From the NCBI RefSeq assembly GCF_013409045.1, contig NZ_JACCBT010000001.1, forward strand, positions 2,976,001-3,040,000: DNA of 64,000 nt. The letters run 5' to 3'. The notes under the pieces were generated by a model. The model was given only the letters and a program-made list of their open reading frames with translations. It had not been told where the DNA came from and searched no databases. The DNA is from Actinomadura citrea (GTDB lineage Bacteria > Actinomycetota > Actinomycetes > Streptosporangiales > Streptosporangiaceae). A program made the position numbers and the translations under genes. Below are positions 1-8,158 of the stretch, piece by piece (within the stretch, counting starts at the first letter, position 1; each line of letters begins with the position of its first letter).

Positions 1-176
1 ATGCTGGTGAGGATGCCCGAGGCGGGGGAGGGGATCTCGGTGTCGACCTTGTCGGTGGACACCTCCAGGAGCGGCTCGTCGGTCTCGACGCGCTCGCCCT
101 CCTTCTTGAGCCAGCGGGTGACGGTGCCCTCGGTGACGCTCTCGCCGAGCTGGGGCATGGTGACGGAGACCGGCAT
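1..176 (-). CDS. sucB: Dihydrolipoamide acyltransferase (E2), N-terminal lipoyl domain, cut by window edge
   Basis: Only the first 58 codons lie in the window; the rest continues to the left. They form a biotinyl/lipoyl attachment domain of a 2-oxo acid dehydrogenase E2 subunit, with [11 protein letters not shown] at the N-terminus and the lipoylation motif STDKVDTE (lysine at residue 43). The ATG at 176 follows GAAGGAG on the minus strand about 9 bases upstream. It sits 36 bases downstream of lpdA in the same direction, so E3 and E2 are probably co-transcribed. In actinomycetes the gene next to lpdA is usually annotated sucB (2-oxoglutarate dehydrogenase E2). The catalytic domain is not visible, so a pyruvate or branched-chain E2 cannot be excluded. 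Confidence 0.88.
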   Translation of the reverse strand, partial: MPVSVTMPQLGESVTEGTVTRWLKKEGERVETDEPLLEVSTDKVDTEIPSPASGILTS

Positions 177-212
177 GTCTCAGCGACTCCTTCGGAATAC
201 TTGTGCGGCTTC

Positions 213-1604
213 TCAGCCGTGCACGTGCAGTGGTTTGCCGGCGAGGGCGAGATGCGCCTCGCCGACCGCCTCGGACTGGGTCGGGTGGGGGTGGATCAGC
301 TGGGCGACCTCACCGGGCAGGGCCTCCCAGTTGTAGATGAGCTGCCCCTCCGCGATGAGCTCGCCGACGCGTGCGCCGACCATGTGGAGGCCGAGGACGG
401 GTCCGTCCACGGCCGCGATCACCTTGACCTCGCCCTGCGTCCCCAGGATCTTGCTCTTGGGGTTGCCGGCCAGGTCGTAGGTGACCTCCTTGATCTCGTA
501 CCCGCGCTCACGGGCCACGGCGGACGTGATGCCGACCGAGGCCACCTCGGGGTCGGAGTAGGTGATGCGAGGGACGCCGTCGTAGTCGATCGGCGGCGGG
601 GCGAGCCCGCTCAGCCGCTCGGCGACGAGGATGCCCTCGGCGAAGCCCACGTGGGCCAGCTGGGGGGTCGGGACGAGGTCGCCGACCGCGGAGATCGTGG
701 GGACGCTCGTCCGGCAGTACTCGTCGACCTTGACGAACCCGCGCTCGGTCTCGACGCCGGCCTCGGCCAGGCCGATGCCGTCGGAGACCGGTCCGCGGCC
801 CACCGCCACGAGCAGCAGCTCCGCGTCGATGGTCTTGCCGTCCTCCAGGGTGACGGAGACGCCGCCCTGCGTCGTCTTGGCGGTCTGGAACCGGGTGCCG
901 AGCTCGAACTTGATGCCGCGCTTGCGGAAGGCGCGCTCCAGCCGCTTGGAGCTGGTCTCCTCCTCCAGCGGGAGCAGGTGCGGCAGCGCCTCCACGATCG
1001 TGACCTCGGCGCCGAACGAGCGCCACACGCTGGCGAACTCGACGCCGATGACGCCGCCTCCGAGGATGACGACCGAGCCGGGGACGTGCTCCAGCCGCAG
1101 CGCGTGGTCGCTGGAGATGACGCGCTCGCCGTCGATGTCCAGGCCGGGCAGCGACTTGGGCGCCGACCCGGTGCCGAGCACGATGTGCCCGGCCTCGATG
1201 CGGCGGGTGCCCTCGGCGGTGTCGACCTCGACCGTGGTGGGGCCGGCCAGCCGCCCGGTGCCGTGCACGACCTCGATGCCCCGGGACTTGATCAGCCCGG
1301 TGAGGCCCTTGACGGTCGTCGAGACGACCTTGTCCTTGTAGGCGTTCACCCCGGCGACGTCGATGCCCTCGAAGGTGGCCTTCACGCCGAACTTCGCCGC
1401 CTCGCGCGACTGGTCCGCCACCTCGGCCGCGTGCAGCAGCGCCTTGGTGGGGATGCAGCCGCGGTTGAGGCACGTCCCGCCGAGCGCCTCGTCCCGCTCG
1501 ATGAGCGCGACCGACCTGCCGAGCTCGGCGGCGCGCAGCGCGCACGCGTATCCGCCGCTGCCGGCACCCAGGACGACGATGTCGAAGGGGCCGTTGTTTG
1601 CCAC
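213..1604 (-). CDS. lpdA: Dihydrolipoyl dehydrogenase (E3)
   Basis: 463 residues, the usual length for the family. This flavoenzyme reoxidises dihydrolipoamide of 2-oxo acid dehydrogenase complexes with NAD+. The N-terminal FAD-binding Rossmann motif is GAGSGGYACALRAAELG. The redox-active disulfide is in GGTCLNRGCIPTKAL (Cys-x4-Cys). A second dinucleotide-binding glycine motif VILGGGVIGVEFA lies near residue 180. The C-terminal catalytic His-Glu pair is in HPHPTQSE. The gene precedes sucB by 36 bases on the same strand. Confidence 0.97.
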   Translation of the reverse strand: MANNGPFDIVVLGAGSGGYACALRAAELGRSVALIERDEALGGTCLNRGCIPTKALLHAAEVADQSREAAKFGVKATFEGIDVAGVNAYKDKVVSTTVKGLTGLIKSRGIEVVHGTGRLAGPTTVEVDTAEGTRRIEAGHIVLGTGSAPKSLPGLDIDGERVISSDHALRLEHVPGSVVILGGGVIGVEFASVWRSFGAEVTIVEALPHLLPLEEETSSKRLERAFRKRGIKFELGTRFQTAKTTQGGVSVTLEDGKTIDAELLLVAVGRGPVSDGIGLAEAGVETERGFVKVDEYCRTSVPTISAVGDLVPTPQLAHVGFAEGILVAERLSGLAPPPIDYDGVPRITYSDPEVASVGITSAVARERGYEIKEVTYDLAGNPKSKILGTQGEVKVIAAVDGPVLGLHMVGARVGELIAEGQLIYNWEALPGEVAQLIHPHPTQSEAVGEAHLALAGKPLHVHG

Positions 1605-1717
1605 TGGACGCTCCCTTTCCCCGGTTGTGGCGCCGCGTGGATCGCGGCGACCTGGGCGGGGCGGGGCGCACCGGCAGCCCGGGCCCCCACCGCCACAAGA
1701 AAAACCTATTGTGTTCT

Positions 1718-1738
1718 CCGCCCGCTCACAGCGGGCGG
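1718..1738 (-). terminator. Hairpin terminator downstream of pepA
   Basis: Nine-base-pair perfect stem (CCGCCCGCT / AGCGGGCGG) with a three-base loop. Read on the minus strand it is followed within 15 bases by a run of five T. It lies between the end of pepA and the start of lpdA, so it probably ends pepA transcription. Confidence 0.6.
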
Positions 1739-1764
1739 GGCCCCTGCGGAATTCCCGTGGCCCC

Positions 1765-3243
1765 CTACAGGACGCCCGCGGCGACGTCTTCGGCGAGCTG
1801 GACCAGTGTGCGCGCCGCGGCGCCGGTGCCGCCCTTCGGCGTGTACCCGTACGGCTCGCCCTTGTGGAAGGCGGGGCCCGCGATGTCCAGGTGCGCCCAC
1901 TTGACGCCGTCCGGCACGAACTCCTTGAGGAACGTCCCGGCGACCAGCATGCCGCCCCAGCGCTCGCCGCTGATGTTGGCGATGTCGGCGACCGCGGAGT
2001 CGAGGCCCTTGCGCAGCTCCGGGGGCAGCGGCATGCCCCAGGAGGGCTCGCCCGCGCGCTCGGCCGCCGCGACGACCTTCTCGCGCACGCCGTCGTCGTT
2101 GGCCATGACGCCGGTGGTCCGGGTGCCGAGGGCGACGAGCTGCGCGCCGGTCAGGGTGGCGACGTCCACGATGAGGTCGGGGGAGTCCTCGCCCGCGCGG
2201 ACGAGGGCGTCGGCCAGGACGAGCCGGCCCTCGGCGTCGGTGTTGAGGACCTCCACGGTCGTGCCGCCGTAGATGCGCAGCACGTCGGACGGGCGCTGCG
2301 CGGTGCCGCTCGGCATGTTCTCGGCGAGGGCGAGGTAGCCGACGACGTTGACCGCGGGGCGCAGCTCGGCGATGGCGGCGAGCGCGCCGAGCACCGCGGC
2401 CGCGCCGCCCATGTCGGACTTCATCCAGTCCATCGCCTCGCTCGGCTTGAGGGACAGGCCGCCGGAGTCGAACGTGATGCCCTTGCCGACGAGGGCGAGC
2501 GTCTTGGACGCCTCCGGGTGGGTGTAGGCGAGCCGGACGAGCCGCGGCGGGTTCACCGACCCCTGCCCGACGCCCGCGATGCCGCCGTACCCGCCCTCGA
2601 CGAGGGCCTTCTCGTCCAGTATCTCGATGGCGAGGCCGGTCTCGGCGGCGACCCGCTCGGCCTCGCCGGCGAAGTCCTCGGGGGACAGGTGGGACGGCGG
2701 AGTGTTCACCAGGTCGCGGACGAGCGTGACCGACGCGGCGAGGGTGCGGGCGCGCCCGAGGGCGGCCTCCTCGGACACGGGCGCGACCAGGCGGATCTCT
2801 TCGACGGGGCCCTTGCGGCCGTTGCCGGTGCGGAAGGTGTCGAAGGAGTAGGCGCCGAGCAGCGCGCCCAGCGCGACGGCCTCGACGTCCTCGGCGCCGG
2901 CGGCGGGGAGCGCGACGGCGACCCGGGCGGTGCCCGCGAGGGAGCGCACGGCGGCGCCGGCGGCACGGCGCAGATCTTCGGCGGAGGGGTCCTCGCCCAG
3001 CCCGGCGGCCACGATGACCTTGGCGGGGACGGCGCCGAGCGACGGCAGCCTGGTCACCTCGCCGGCCTTGCCGGTGGCGCCGAGCGCGCCCAGGGCGTCG
3101 GTGAGCCTGTCGTCCATCGCGCGGTCGAGGGCTTGCGCGCCGTCGGCCGGTGCGGCACCCGCCTCGGCGGGGACGACGCCGATCACTATCGCGTCGACGT
3201 CGAGGCCGGTCAGGTCTGCGCTGTCAAGGCTGATGCTCGTCAC
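1765..3243 (-). CDS. pepA: Leucyl aminopeptidase (M17)
   Basis: 492 residues from GTG at 3243. This is a cytosolic dimetal aminopeptidase that removes N-terminal residues from peptides. It carries the M17 signature NTDAEGRLVLADAL and the metal-binding segment KGITFDSGGLSLKP in its C-terminal catalytic domain. The N-terminal half is the non-catalytic domain of the family. The GTG start is chosen because VTSISLDSADL begins the normal N-terminus; an AGGAGG lies about 16 bases upstream, which is rather far. An in-frame start further upstream (3297) would add 18 residues without a ribosome site. Confidence 0.95.
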   Translation of the reverse strand: MTSISLDSADLTGLDVDAIVIGVVPAEAGAAPADGAQALDRAMDDRLTDALGALGATGKAGEVTRLPSLGAVPAKVIVAAGLGEDPSAEDLRRAAGAAVRSLAGTARVAVALPAAGAEDVEAVALGALLGAYSFDTFRTGNGRKGPVEEIRLVAPVSEEAALGRARTLAASVTLVRDLVNTPPSHLSPEDFAGEAERVAAETGLAIEILDEKALVEGGYGGIAGVGQGSVNPPRLVRLAYTHPEASKTLALVGKGITFDSGGLSLKPSEAMDWMKSDMGGAAAVLGALAAIAELRPAVNVVGYLALAENMPSGTAQRPSDVLRIYGGTTVEVLNTDAEGRLVLADALVRAGEDSPDLIVDVATLTGAQLVALGTRTTGVMANDDGVREKVVAAAERAGEPSWGMPLPPELRKGLDSAVADIANISGERWGGMLVAGTFLKEFVPDGVKWAHLDIAGPAFHKGEPYGYTPKGGTGAAARTLVQLAEDVAAGVL

Positions 3244-3369
3244 GTAGCCCGATGTTAGTCCTCCTGGTGACCGGTTTCGTCCTTTTGGATCAAGCATTGC
3301 CCGCCCGGGGCGGTCCCGGGCCCGGGCGGCGGCGCGGCCCGGCGGACCCTCGCCGCGGCCGCCGCGCCC

Positions 3370-4128
3370 TCAGGGCAGCGCCGCGAACGCGATCAGGGCG
3401 GCCGTCGCGGCGACCTCGACGAGGGCGCCGAACACGTCGCCGGTCACTCCGCCGAGGCGGCGCACGGCTCGGCGGAGCGTCAGCAGGGCGGCGGCCAGCC
3501 CGGCGGCCACCGCCGCCGCACCGTGCAGGGCGCCGCCAAAACCACCGACGGCCAGGCCCGCGGCCGTCACGGCCGCCAGGACGGCGGCCGTGGCGGCGAG
3601 CGCGGCGCGTGTCGGCACGGTGCCCGCGACCAGGGCCCCGAGGCCGCCGGGACGCGCGGACGGCACGCCCGTGCGGCAGGCCCACGCGAGCGCCAGCCGG
3701 CCGGTGACCGACGCGACGAGCGCGGCAAGGGCGGGATGCGGGGCCGACGCCAGGGCGGCCACCTGGATCAGCAGCGTCAGCAGGAGGGTGACGACGCCGA
3801 ACGGGCCGATGTCGGACCGCTTCATGATCGCCAGTGCCTCGGCGGCGGGACGCCCGCTGCCAAGGCCGTCGGCGAGGTCGGCGAGACCGTCCAGATGCAG
3901 GGCGCGGGTGACCGCCGCCGCGGCGGCGACCGCGAGCGCCGCCGCGAGGAGGCCGGACAGGCCGAGCGGACCGCCCGCCAGCAGGACCAGCGCGGCGGCC
4001 CCGCCCGGGATCAGGCCGGCGGCGGGGGCGAGCAGCATCGCCGAGCGCGCGGCGTCCCGGTCGACCCGGCCCGTGCCCAGCGGAACGACTGTGAGCAGCG
4101 TGACCGCCAGCCGCAGGCCGGCGGTCAC
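3370..4128 (-). CDS. cobS: Adenosylcobinamide-GDP ribazoletransferase (cobalamin synthase)
   Basis: 252 residues. This integral membrane enzyme joins adenosylcobinamide-GDP and alpha-ribazole in the last steps of cobalamin nucleotide-loop assembly. The family features are seen in TVVPLG near the N-terminus, ALHLDGLADLADGLGSG (the conserved acidic HLDGLxD motif) and MKRSDIGPFG. Several Ala/Leu/Val-rich membrane segments follow. GTG start. It lies 16 bases after cobU on the same strand, so the two are likely one transcript. Confidence 0.95.
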   Translation of the reverse strand: MTAGLRLAVTLLTVVPLGTGRVDRDAARSAMLLAPAAGLIPGGAAALVLLAGGPLGLSGLLAAALAVAAAAAVTRALHLDGLADLADGLGSGRPAAEALAIMKRSDIGPFGVVTLLLTLLIQVAALASAPHPALAALVASVTGRLALAWACRTGVPSARPGGLGALVAGTVPTRAALAATAAVLAAVTAAGLAVGGFGGALHGAAAVAAGLAAALLTLRRAVRRLGGVTGDVFGALVEVAATAALIAFAALP

Positions 4129-4144
4129 CGGAGATCCATGACGG

Positions 4145-5089
4145 TCACCGGAGCTCCGTGACGCGGCCCGCGACGACCAGCGCCGCCTCCTCGGACTCGG
4201 CCGCGAGCCGCTGGTTGGCCCGGCCGAGGACGTCCCGGAACGCGCGCCCGGACACCGTCGTCGGCACCAGGGACAGGCCGACCTCGTCGCTCACCGCGAC
4301 GACCCGCGCCGCCGTGCCCCGCCAGGCCGCGACGAGGGCGTCCACCAGCGGCTCCACTCGGGACGGCTCCTCCCAGGCGTCCGTCTCGGACATCGCGGCC
4401 GCGAGCCAGGTGCCGATGCCGTCCACCAGCACCGGGCCGGTCGCCGACGCGAGCGCGCCGGCGAGCCCGGTCGTCTCCGCGGTGCGCCACCACGCCGGCC
4501 GGCGCAGCCGGTGCGCGGCGACGCGGTCGGCCCATTCCGGGTCGTCGTCCCGGACGGGGCCGGTCGCGATGTAAAGGACGTCCGAGCAGGCGGCCAGGCG
4601 CAACTCCGCCTCGGCCGACTTGCCCGACCGGCTTCCGCCGAGGAGCAGCGTCCGGAACGGGCCGTGCTCGGAGCGGTTCCAGAAGGCCATGCGCCGCTCC
4701 AGCTCGGACGGCGAGGACAAGCGGTGGTCGAGGTGAACGGCCATGACCCGCGTCCGCGGCGTCACGGCCCCGGTGTGGCGCAGGTATCCCAGATGGTCCG
4801 GCGATCCGGCCAGGTCCAGCAGCACGGCCTCGTACTCGACGCCCGCGGACGGCTCCGGCCTGGCCCCCGGGCCCGCCGCCACCAGCGCGCGCCCTCCGCC
4901 GGGCGCGAGGACCTCATAACCGCCGGGCACGTCCGTCCGCGGCAGGTCCTCCAGCGCGACGCCGTCGACGGCGGCGGTGAACGGCTCGTGCCGGACGCCG
5001 GCCGCGCGCAGCCGGCCGCACGACGCGCACCGGCATCCCGGCGCCGGCCAGCCCTGTGCGGCGGCGACGCCGCGAAGCTCGATGTCCAT
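4145..5089 (-). CDS. cobU: Adenosylcobinamide kinase/guanylyltransferase with N-terminal extension
   Basis: 314 residues from ATG at 5089. The C-terminal ~175 residues are a classic CobU: P-loop LLLGGSRSGKSAEAE, ATGPVRDDDPEW, HRLRRPAWWRTAE, VLVDGIGTWLA, and VSDEVGLSLVPTT followed by GRAFRDVLGRANQ. This part phosphorylates and then guanylylates adenosylcobinamide. The first ~140 residues are an extra domain starting MDIELRG with a CRCASCG segment. It resembles the degenerate metallo-beta-lactamase-fold domain seen in front of CobU in some Streptomyces proteins. CobS follows immediately. I see no cobalamin riboswitch upstream. Confidence 0.93.
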   Translation of the reverse strand: MDIELRGVAAAQGWPAPGCRCASCGRLRAAGVRHEPFTAAVDGVALEDLPRTDVPGGYEVLAPGGGRALVAAGPGARPEPSAGVEYEAVLLDLAGSPDHLGYLRHTGAVTPRTRVMAVHLDHRLSSPSELERRMAFWNRSEHGPFRTLLLGGSRSGKSAEAELRLAACSDVLYIATGPVRDDDPEWADRVAAHRLRRPAWWRTAETTGLAGALASATGPVLVDGIGTWLAAAMSETDAWEEPSRVEPLVDALVAAWRGTAARVVAVSDEVGLSLVPTTVSGRAFRDVLGRANQRLAAESEEAALVVAGRVTELR

Positions 5090-5157
5090 CCCGCCGCGAA
5101 CTCTACGGTTACCCTCGGCTGGAAGGATCACGACGCCCCTTCTGGAGGAGTTTTCCG

Positions 5158-6051
5158 GTGGGTACCCCCCCGAACGCGCCCTGGCCCCCGCAACCGGGCC
5201 AGGGCGGGCAGCAACCGCCCTACGGCCCACCCCCCGGTCCGCCGGGCGGACCCGCGCCGGGACCGCCCCCGGGCCCCGGATGGCGGCCGGGGCCGCCTCC
5301 GCCCGGCATGCCCGCCGGGCCCCCGCCCGGGCGCCGCGGCGGCGGCCTGGTGATCGCGCTGGTCGGGGCGGGGCTCGTCCTGGTGCTGGCGGTGGCGGCC
5401 GTCTTCGTCCTCCTCGTCCGCGGCGGCGACGACGGGGGAGGCGACGGCGACGTGGGCCCGATGAGGGTCGGCAAGATCGCCGGCGGCGCGGAGGCCACGC
5501 CCCTCGCGGACGGGAGCCTCGCCATGGCCCGGCCGGGCGTCACGGCGCCGGTCGTCGACATCTACGAGGACTTCGCCTGCCCGCCCTGCGGCGCCTTCGA
5601 CCGCAAGCACGACCCGATGCTCAAGCAACTGGCCGTCGAAGGGCGCGCCAAGGTCGTCTTCCACCCGATGCTGATCTTCGGTGAGGCCACGCAGCCAGCC
5701 CATGACAACTCGCTGCGGGCCGCGGCGGCGCTGCGCTGCGTCACCGACGGCGCCCACTGGCTGTCCTACCAGGACGCCCTCTACGCCCATCAGCCCGCGA
5801 ACGAGAACGCCACCGGCTACGTGACCCAGGACCTGCTCTCCTACGCCGAGCCGCTGGGGCTCACGAGCGACGAGTTCACGTCGTGCGTGAAGGGGCAGCG
5901 CCACGCCGGCAGCGTGAAGACCGTCAGCCAGGGCTACATCTCGTCCGGGATCCAGGGGACGCCGAGCGTGCGGGTCAACGGGCGGACGCTCAGCCAGTCC
6001 GACACCGAGAGCCCCGACGCGCTGCGCCGCGCCATAGAGGCCGCCGCCTGA
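5158..6051 (+). CDS. Membrane-anchored DsbA-family thioredoxin-like protein
   Basis: 297 residues from GTG at 5158, which follows TGGAGGAG by about 7 bases. A proline/glycine-rich cytoplasmic N-terminus of about 65 residues leads into one transmembrane helix (LVIALVGAGLVLVLAVAAVF). The extracytoplasmic domain has a DsbA/thioredoxin fold: DIYEDFACPPCGAFDR carries the CxxC redox motif, and GIQGTPSVRVNG carries the cis-proline loop. The likely role is oxidation or isomerisation of exported proteins; the substrate is unknown. It diverges from cobU. Confidence 0.88.
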   Translation: MGTPPNAPWPPQPGQGGQQPPYGPPPGPPGGPAPGPPPGPGWRPGPPPPGMPAGPPPGRRGGGLVIALVGAGLVLVLAVAAVFVLLVRGGDDGGGDGDVGPMRVGKIAGGAEATPLADGSLAMARPGVTAPVVDIYEDFACPPCGAFDRKHDPMLKQLAVEGRAKVVFHPMLIFGEATQPAHDNSLRAAAALRCVTDGAHWLSYQDALYAHQPANENATGYVTQDLLSYAEPLGLTSDEFTSCVKGQRHAGSVKTVSQGYISSGIQGTPSVRVNGRTLSQSDTESPDALRRAIEAAA

Positions 6052-6088
6052 CCGGCTAGTCTCACCGCGACGAGGGAGGTCGAGGGCG

Positions 6089-6286
6089 ATGGCGTGGAGC
6101 TGGCGGCTGGAGAAGGCCGACGGGCGGACGATCGGCATGTCGGAGGAGACCTTCTCCACCCAGGCGGACGCGGAGAGCTGGCTGGGGGAGAACTGGCGGG
6201 GGCTGCGCGCCGAGGAGGTCGACAAGGTGACCCTGCTGGACGGCGACAGCGTCGTGTACGGGATGAGCCTGCACGATCCGGAGTGA
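6089..6286 (+). CDS. Small conserved actinobacterial protein, function unknown
   Basis: 65 residues with ATG after GAGGGAGG. The sequence begins MAWSWRLEKADG and is acidic, with a predicted mixed alpha/beta character (EETFSTQADAESWLGENW, then KVTLLDGDSVVYGMSL). It has no signal peptide or membrane segment. Similar short proteins beginning MAWSWR are common in actinomycete genomes, but I know no function. It lies 37 bases after the DsbA-like gene and may be co-transcribed with it. Confidence 0.75.
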   Translation: MAWSWRLEKADGRTIGMSEETFSTQADAESWLGENWRGLRAEEVDKVTLLDGDSVVYGMSLHDPE

Positions 6287-6306
6287 CCGGCGGGGAAGGA
6301 CGACGA

Positions 6307-6335
6307 GGGCCGCGAAGCGTCGTGCTCCGCGGCCC
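6307..6335. terminator. Hairpin between convergent genes
   Basis: Eight-base-pair perfect stem GGGCCGCG / CGCGGCCC in the 66-base gap between a plus-strand and a minus-strand gene. It has no T run but is well placed as a bidirectional terminator. Confidence 0.5.
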
Positions 6336-6352
6336 CCGGTGTCTCGCCGGGC

Positions 6353-7354
6353 TCAGGGGCGCCTGCGCGGGCTGACGGTCTTGGCCGGGTCGCGGATGAC
6401 GGCCCCGCCGAGGATCTCGTCGATCCGCTTCATCACGTCGGCCTCCAGCTTCACCCCGGCAGCCCGCACGTTGTCGGCGACCTGCTCGGGGCGGGACGCG
6501 CCCACGATCGCCGCCGAGACGTTCGGGTTCTGCAGCGTCCAGGCGATCGCGAGCTGCGCCATCGACAGGCCGAGGTCGTCCGCGACCGGCCGCAGGTTCT
6601 GCACGCGGGTCAGCAGGTCGTCGTCCAGGTAGCGCTTGATCATGTCGGCGCCGCCCTTGTCGTCGGTGGCGCGCGACCCCTCCGGCAGCGGCTGCCCCGG
6701 CTTGTACTTGCCGGTCAGGACGCCCTGCGCGATCGGCGACCAGACGATCTGGCCGACGCCCTCGCGCTCGCAGAGCGGGACGACCTCCTCCTCGATGACC
6801 CGCCACAGCATCGAGTACTGCGGCTGGCTGGAGACGATCCGGTCGAAGCCCATCTCGTCGGCGATCTTCAGGGCGCGCTCGATCTCCTCGGCCCGCCACT
6901 CCGACACCCCGACGTAGAGGACCTTGCCCTGCCGGACGAGGTCGTCGAAGGCCCGGAGGGTCTCCTCCAGCGGGGTCTCGTGGTCGAACCGGTGGGCCTG
7001 GTACAGGTCCACGTAGTCGGTCCCGAGGCGGCGCAGGGAGCCGTGGATCGACTCGAAGACGTGCTTGCGGGACAGGCCCCGGTCGTTCACCCCGGGACCC
7101 GTCGGCCAGTAGACCTTGGTGAAGATCTCCAGCCCCTCGCGGCGCTGCCCCTTCAGCGCCCGCCCGAGGACCTCCTCGGCGCGCGTGCCGGCGTAGACGT
7201 CGGCGGTGTCGAAGGTGGTCACGCCCTCGTCGAGGGCCGCCCGCACGCAGGCGCGCGCCGCGTCCTCCTCGACCTGCGAGCCGTGGGTGAGCCAGTTGCC
7301 GTACGCGATCTCGCTGATCTTCAGGCCGCTCCGGCCAAGGTTTCGGAACTCCAT
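6353..7354 (-). CDS. Aldo/keto reductase (Kv-beta-like AKR)
   Basis: 333 residues, a TIM-barrel NADPH-dependent oxidoreductase. The catalytic tetrad is visible: Asp and Tyr in FDTADVYAGTRAEE, Lys in IFTKVYWP, His in YQAHRFDHETPLEE. The C-terminal cofactor region is AAIVGASRPEQVADN. The first residues (MEFRNLGRSGLKIS) are typical of the potassium-channel beta-subunit-like branch of AKRs. The substrate cannot be told. No Shine-Dalgarno sequence precedes the ATG; a TAGGGT hexamer lies seven bases upstream, suggesting a leaderless mRNA. Confidence 0.93.
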   Translation of the reverse strand: MEFRNLGRSGLKISEIAYGNWLTHGSQVEEDAARACVRAALDEGVTTFDTADVYAGTRAEEVLGRALKGQRREGLEIFTKVYWPTGPGVNDRGLSRKHVFESIHGSLRRLGTDYVDLYQAHRFDHETPLEETLRAFDDLVRQGKVLYVGVSEWRAEEIERALKIADEMGFDRIVSSQPQYSMLWRVIEEEVVPLCEREGVGQIVWSPIAQGVLTGKYKPGQPLPEGSRATDDKGGADMIKRYLDDDLLTRVQNLRPVADDLGLSMAQLAIAWTLQNPNVSAAIVGASRPEQVADNVRAAGVKLEADVMKRIDEILGGAVIRDPAKTVSPRRRP

Positions 7355-7361
7355 GGGCCCG

Positions 7362-7367
7362 ACCCTA
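7362..7367 (-). promoter_or_regulatory. Putative -10 element (TAGGGT) of leaderless aldo/keto reductase mRNA
   Basis: TAGGGT on the minus strand ends seven bases before the ATG at 7354. No clear -35 hexamer is present. The spacing puts the transcription start at or next to the start codon. Confidence 0.4.
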
Positions 7368-7449
7368 GCCCCGCGCCGATCGTGCGAGGCGCGGCGGACG
7401 TTCCCGCCGGACGCGCTCCCCGGACCGGTCCCTCAGGCCCTGGTCCTTC

Positions 7450-8025
7450 TCATACCTTGTCCTTCTCGCCGAGGCGCACCCGCGGGTTCGGGATCCGCAG
7501 CCGGCGGATCTGCATCGCGCGCATCGCGGCGTACATGCCGACGCCCTTGGCGTCCTCGCCGGGGTAGCGCTCGACGGCCAGCCGCTTGATGCCGCGGCTC
7601 AGCAGGAAGCCCTCCGCGAACACCACCACGAGCAGCAGCGGCGGCGCGAACAGGACCAGCAGCCGGGCCGCCGGGATCGGCAGCAGGCTGAGCAGCACGA
7701 TCGCGAACATCGCGTACATCAGGTAGGAGCCGACCGTGCGCCGCGAGTCGACGTAGTCGCGGGCCATCCGGCGCACGGGGCCCCTGTCCCGCTTGAGCAG
7801 GTGCTTCTCGTCGCCCTTGGCCATGCCCGCGCGCGCCTTGGCGCGATCGGTGGCCTGCCGTTCCCGCACCTTCTTGTAGGCCTCCTTGCGGGTCGCCGGC
7901 GCCGTGATCGGCTGTCGGCGGCGCTTCTCGGCCTCGCTGCGCTTGGGCGTGGGACGGCCCTTGCCGTCGGGCTTTACTACCTGAGGAGGATCCGGCGGGG
8001 CCTCCGGGGTACGACGCTTGAACAC
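7450..8025 (-). CDS. DUF3043 membrane protein
   Basis: 191 residues from GTG at 8025 (VFKRRTPEAP, the usual family N-terminus); a start at 8052 would add nine residues. The first ~90 residues are very basic and cytoplasmic. Then the motif RDYVDSRRTVGSYLMYAMF leads into two adjacent transmembrane helices, followed by a basic tail. This matches DUF3043 proteins of actinomycetes, whose role is unknown. It is divergent from pspA with about 130 bases between them. Confidence 0.85.
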   Translation of the reverse strand: MFKRRTPEAPPDPPQVVKPDGKGRPTPKRSEAEKRRRQPITAPATRKEAYKKVRERQATDRAKARAGMAKGDEKHLLKRDRGPVRRMARDYVDSRRTVGSYLMYAMFAIVLLSLLPIPAARLLVLFAPPLLLVVVFAEGFLLSRGIKRLAVERYPGEDAKGVGMYAAMRAMQIRRLRIPNPRVRLGEKDKV

Positions 8026-8158
8026 AGGGATCAGCCTACCGGCTGCGAACATCGTGGCTGCCTCGCGCGTTAACGCGTAGGGTGATAAGAACCCCAGCAG
8101 TGGTCATTGAGCCCAGTTCACGACTGAGGCGACAGCACGAAGGGACCGGCGCCGCGCG

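Noticed and set aside
508-1698. 396-codon Arg-rich minus-strand frame overlapping lpdA
   Set aside because: It is the shifted frame of lpdA on the same strand, with no domain and no ribosome site.
3290-3369. GC hairpins between cobS and pepA considered as a terminator
   Set aside because: Several alternative GC-rich pairings are possible and none has a T run or clear dominance, so I cannot support one.
5090-5157. Cobalamin riboswitch in front of cobU
   Set aside because: The gap between divergent cobU and the DsbA-like gene is under 70 bases and has no B12-box-like sequence.
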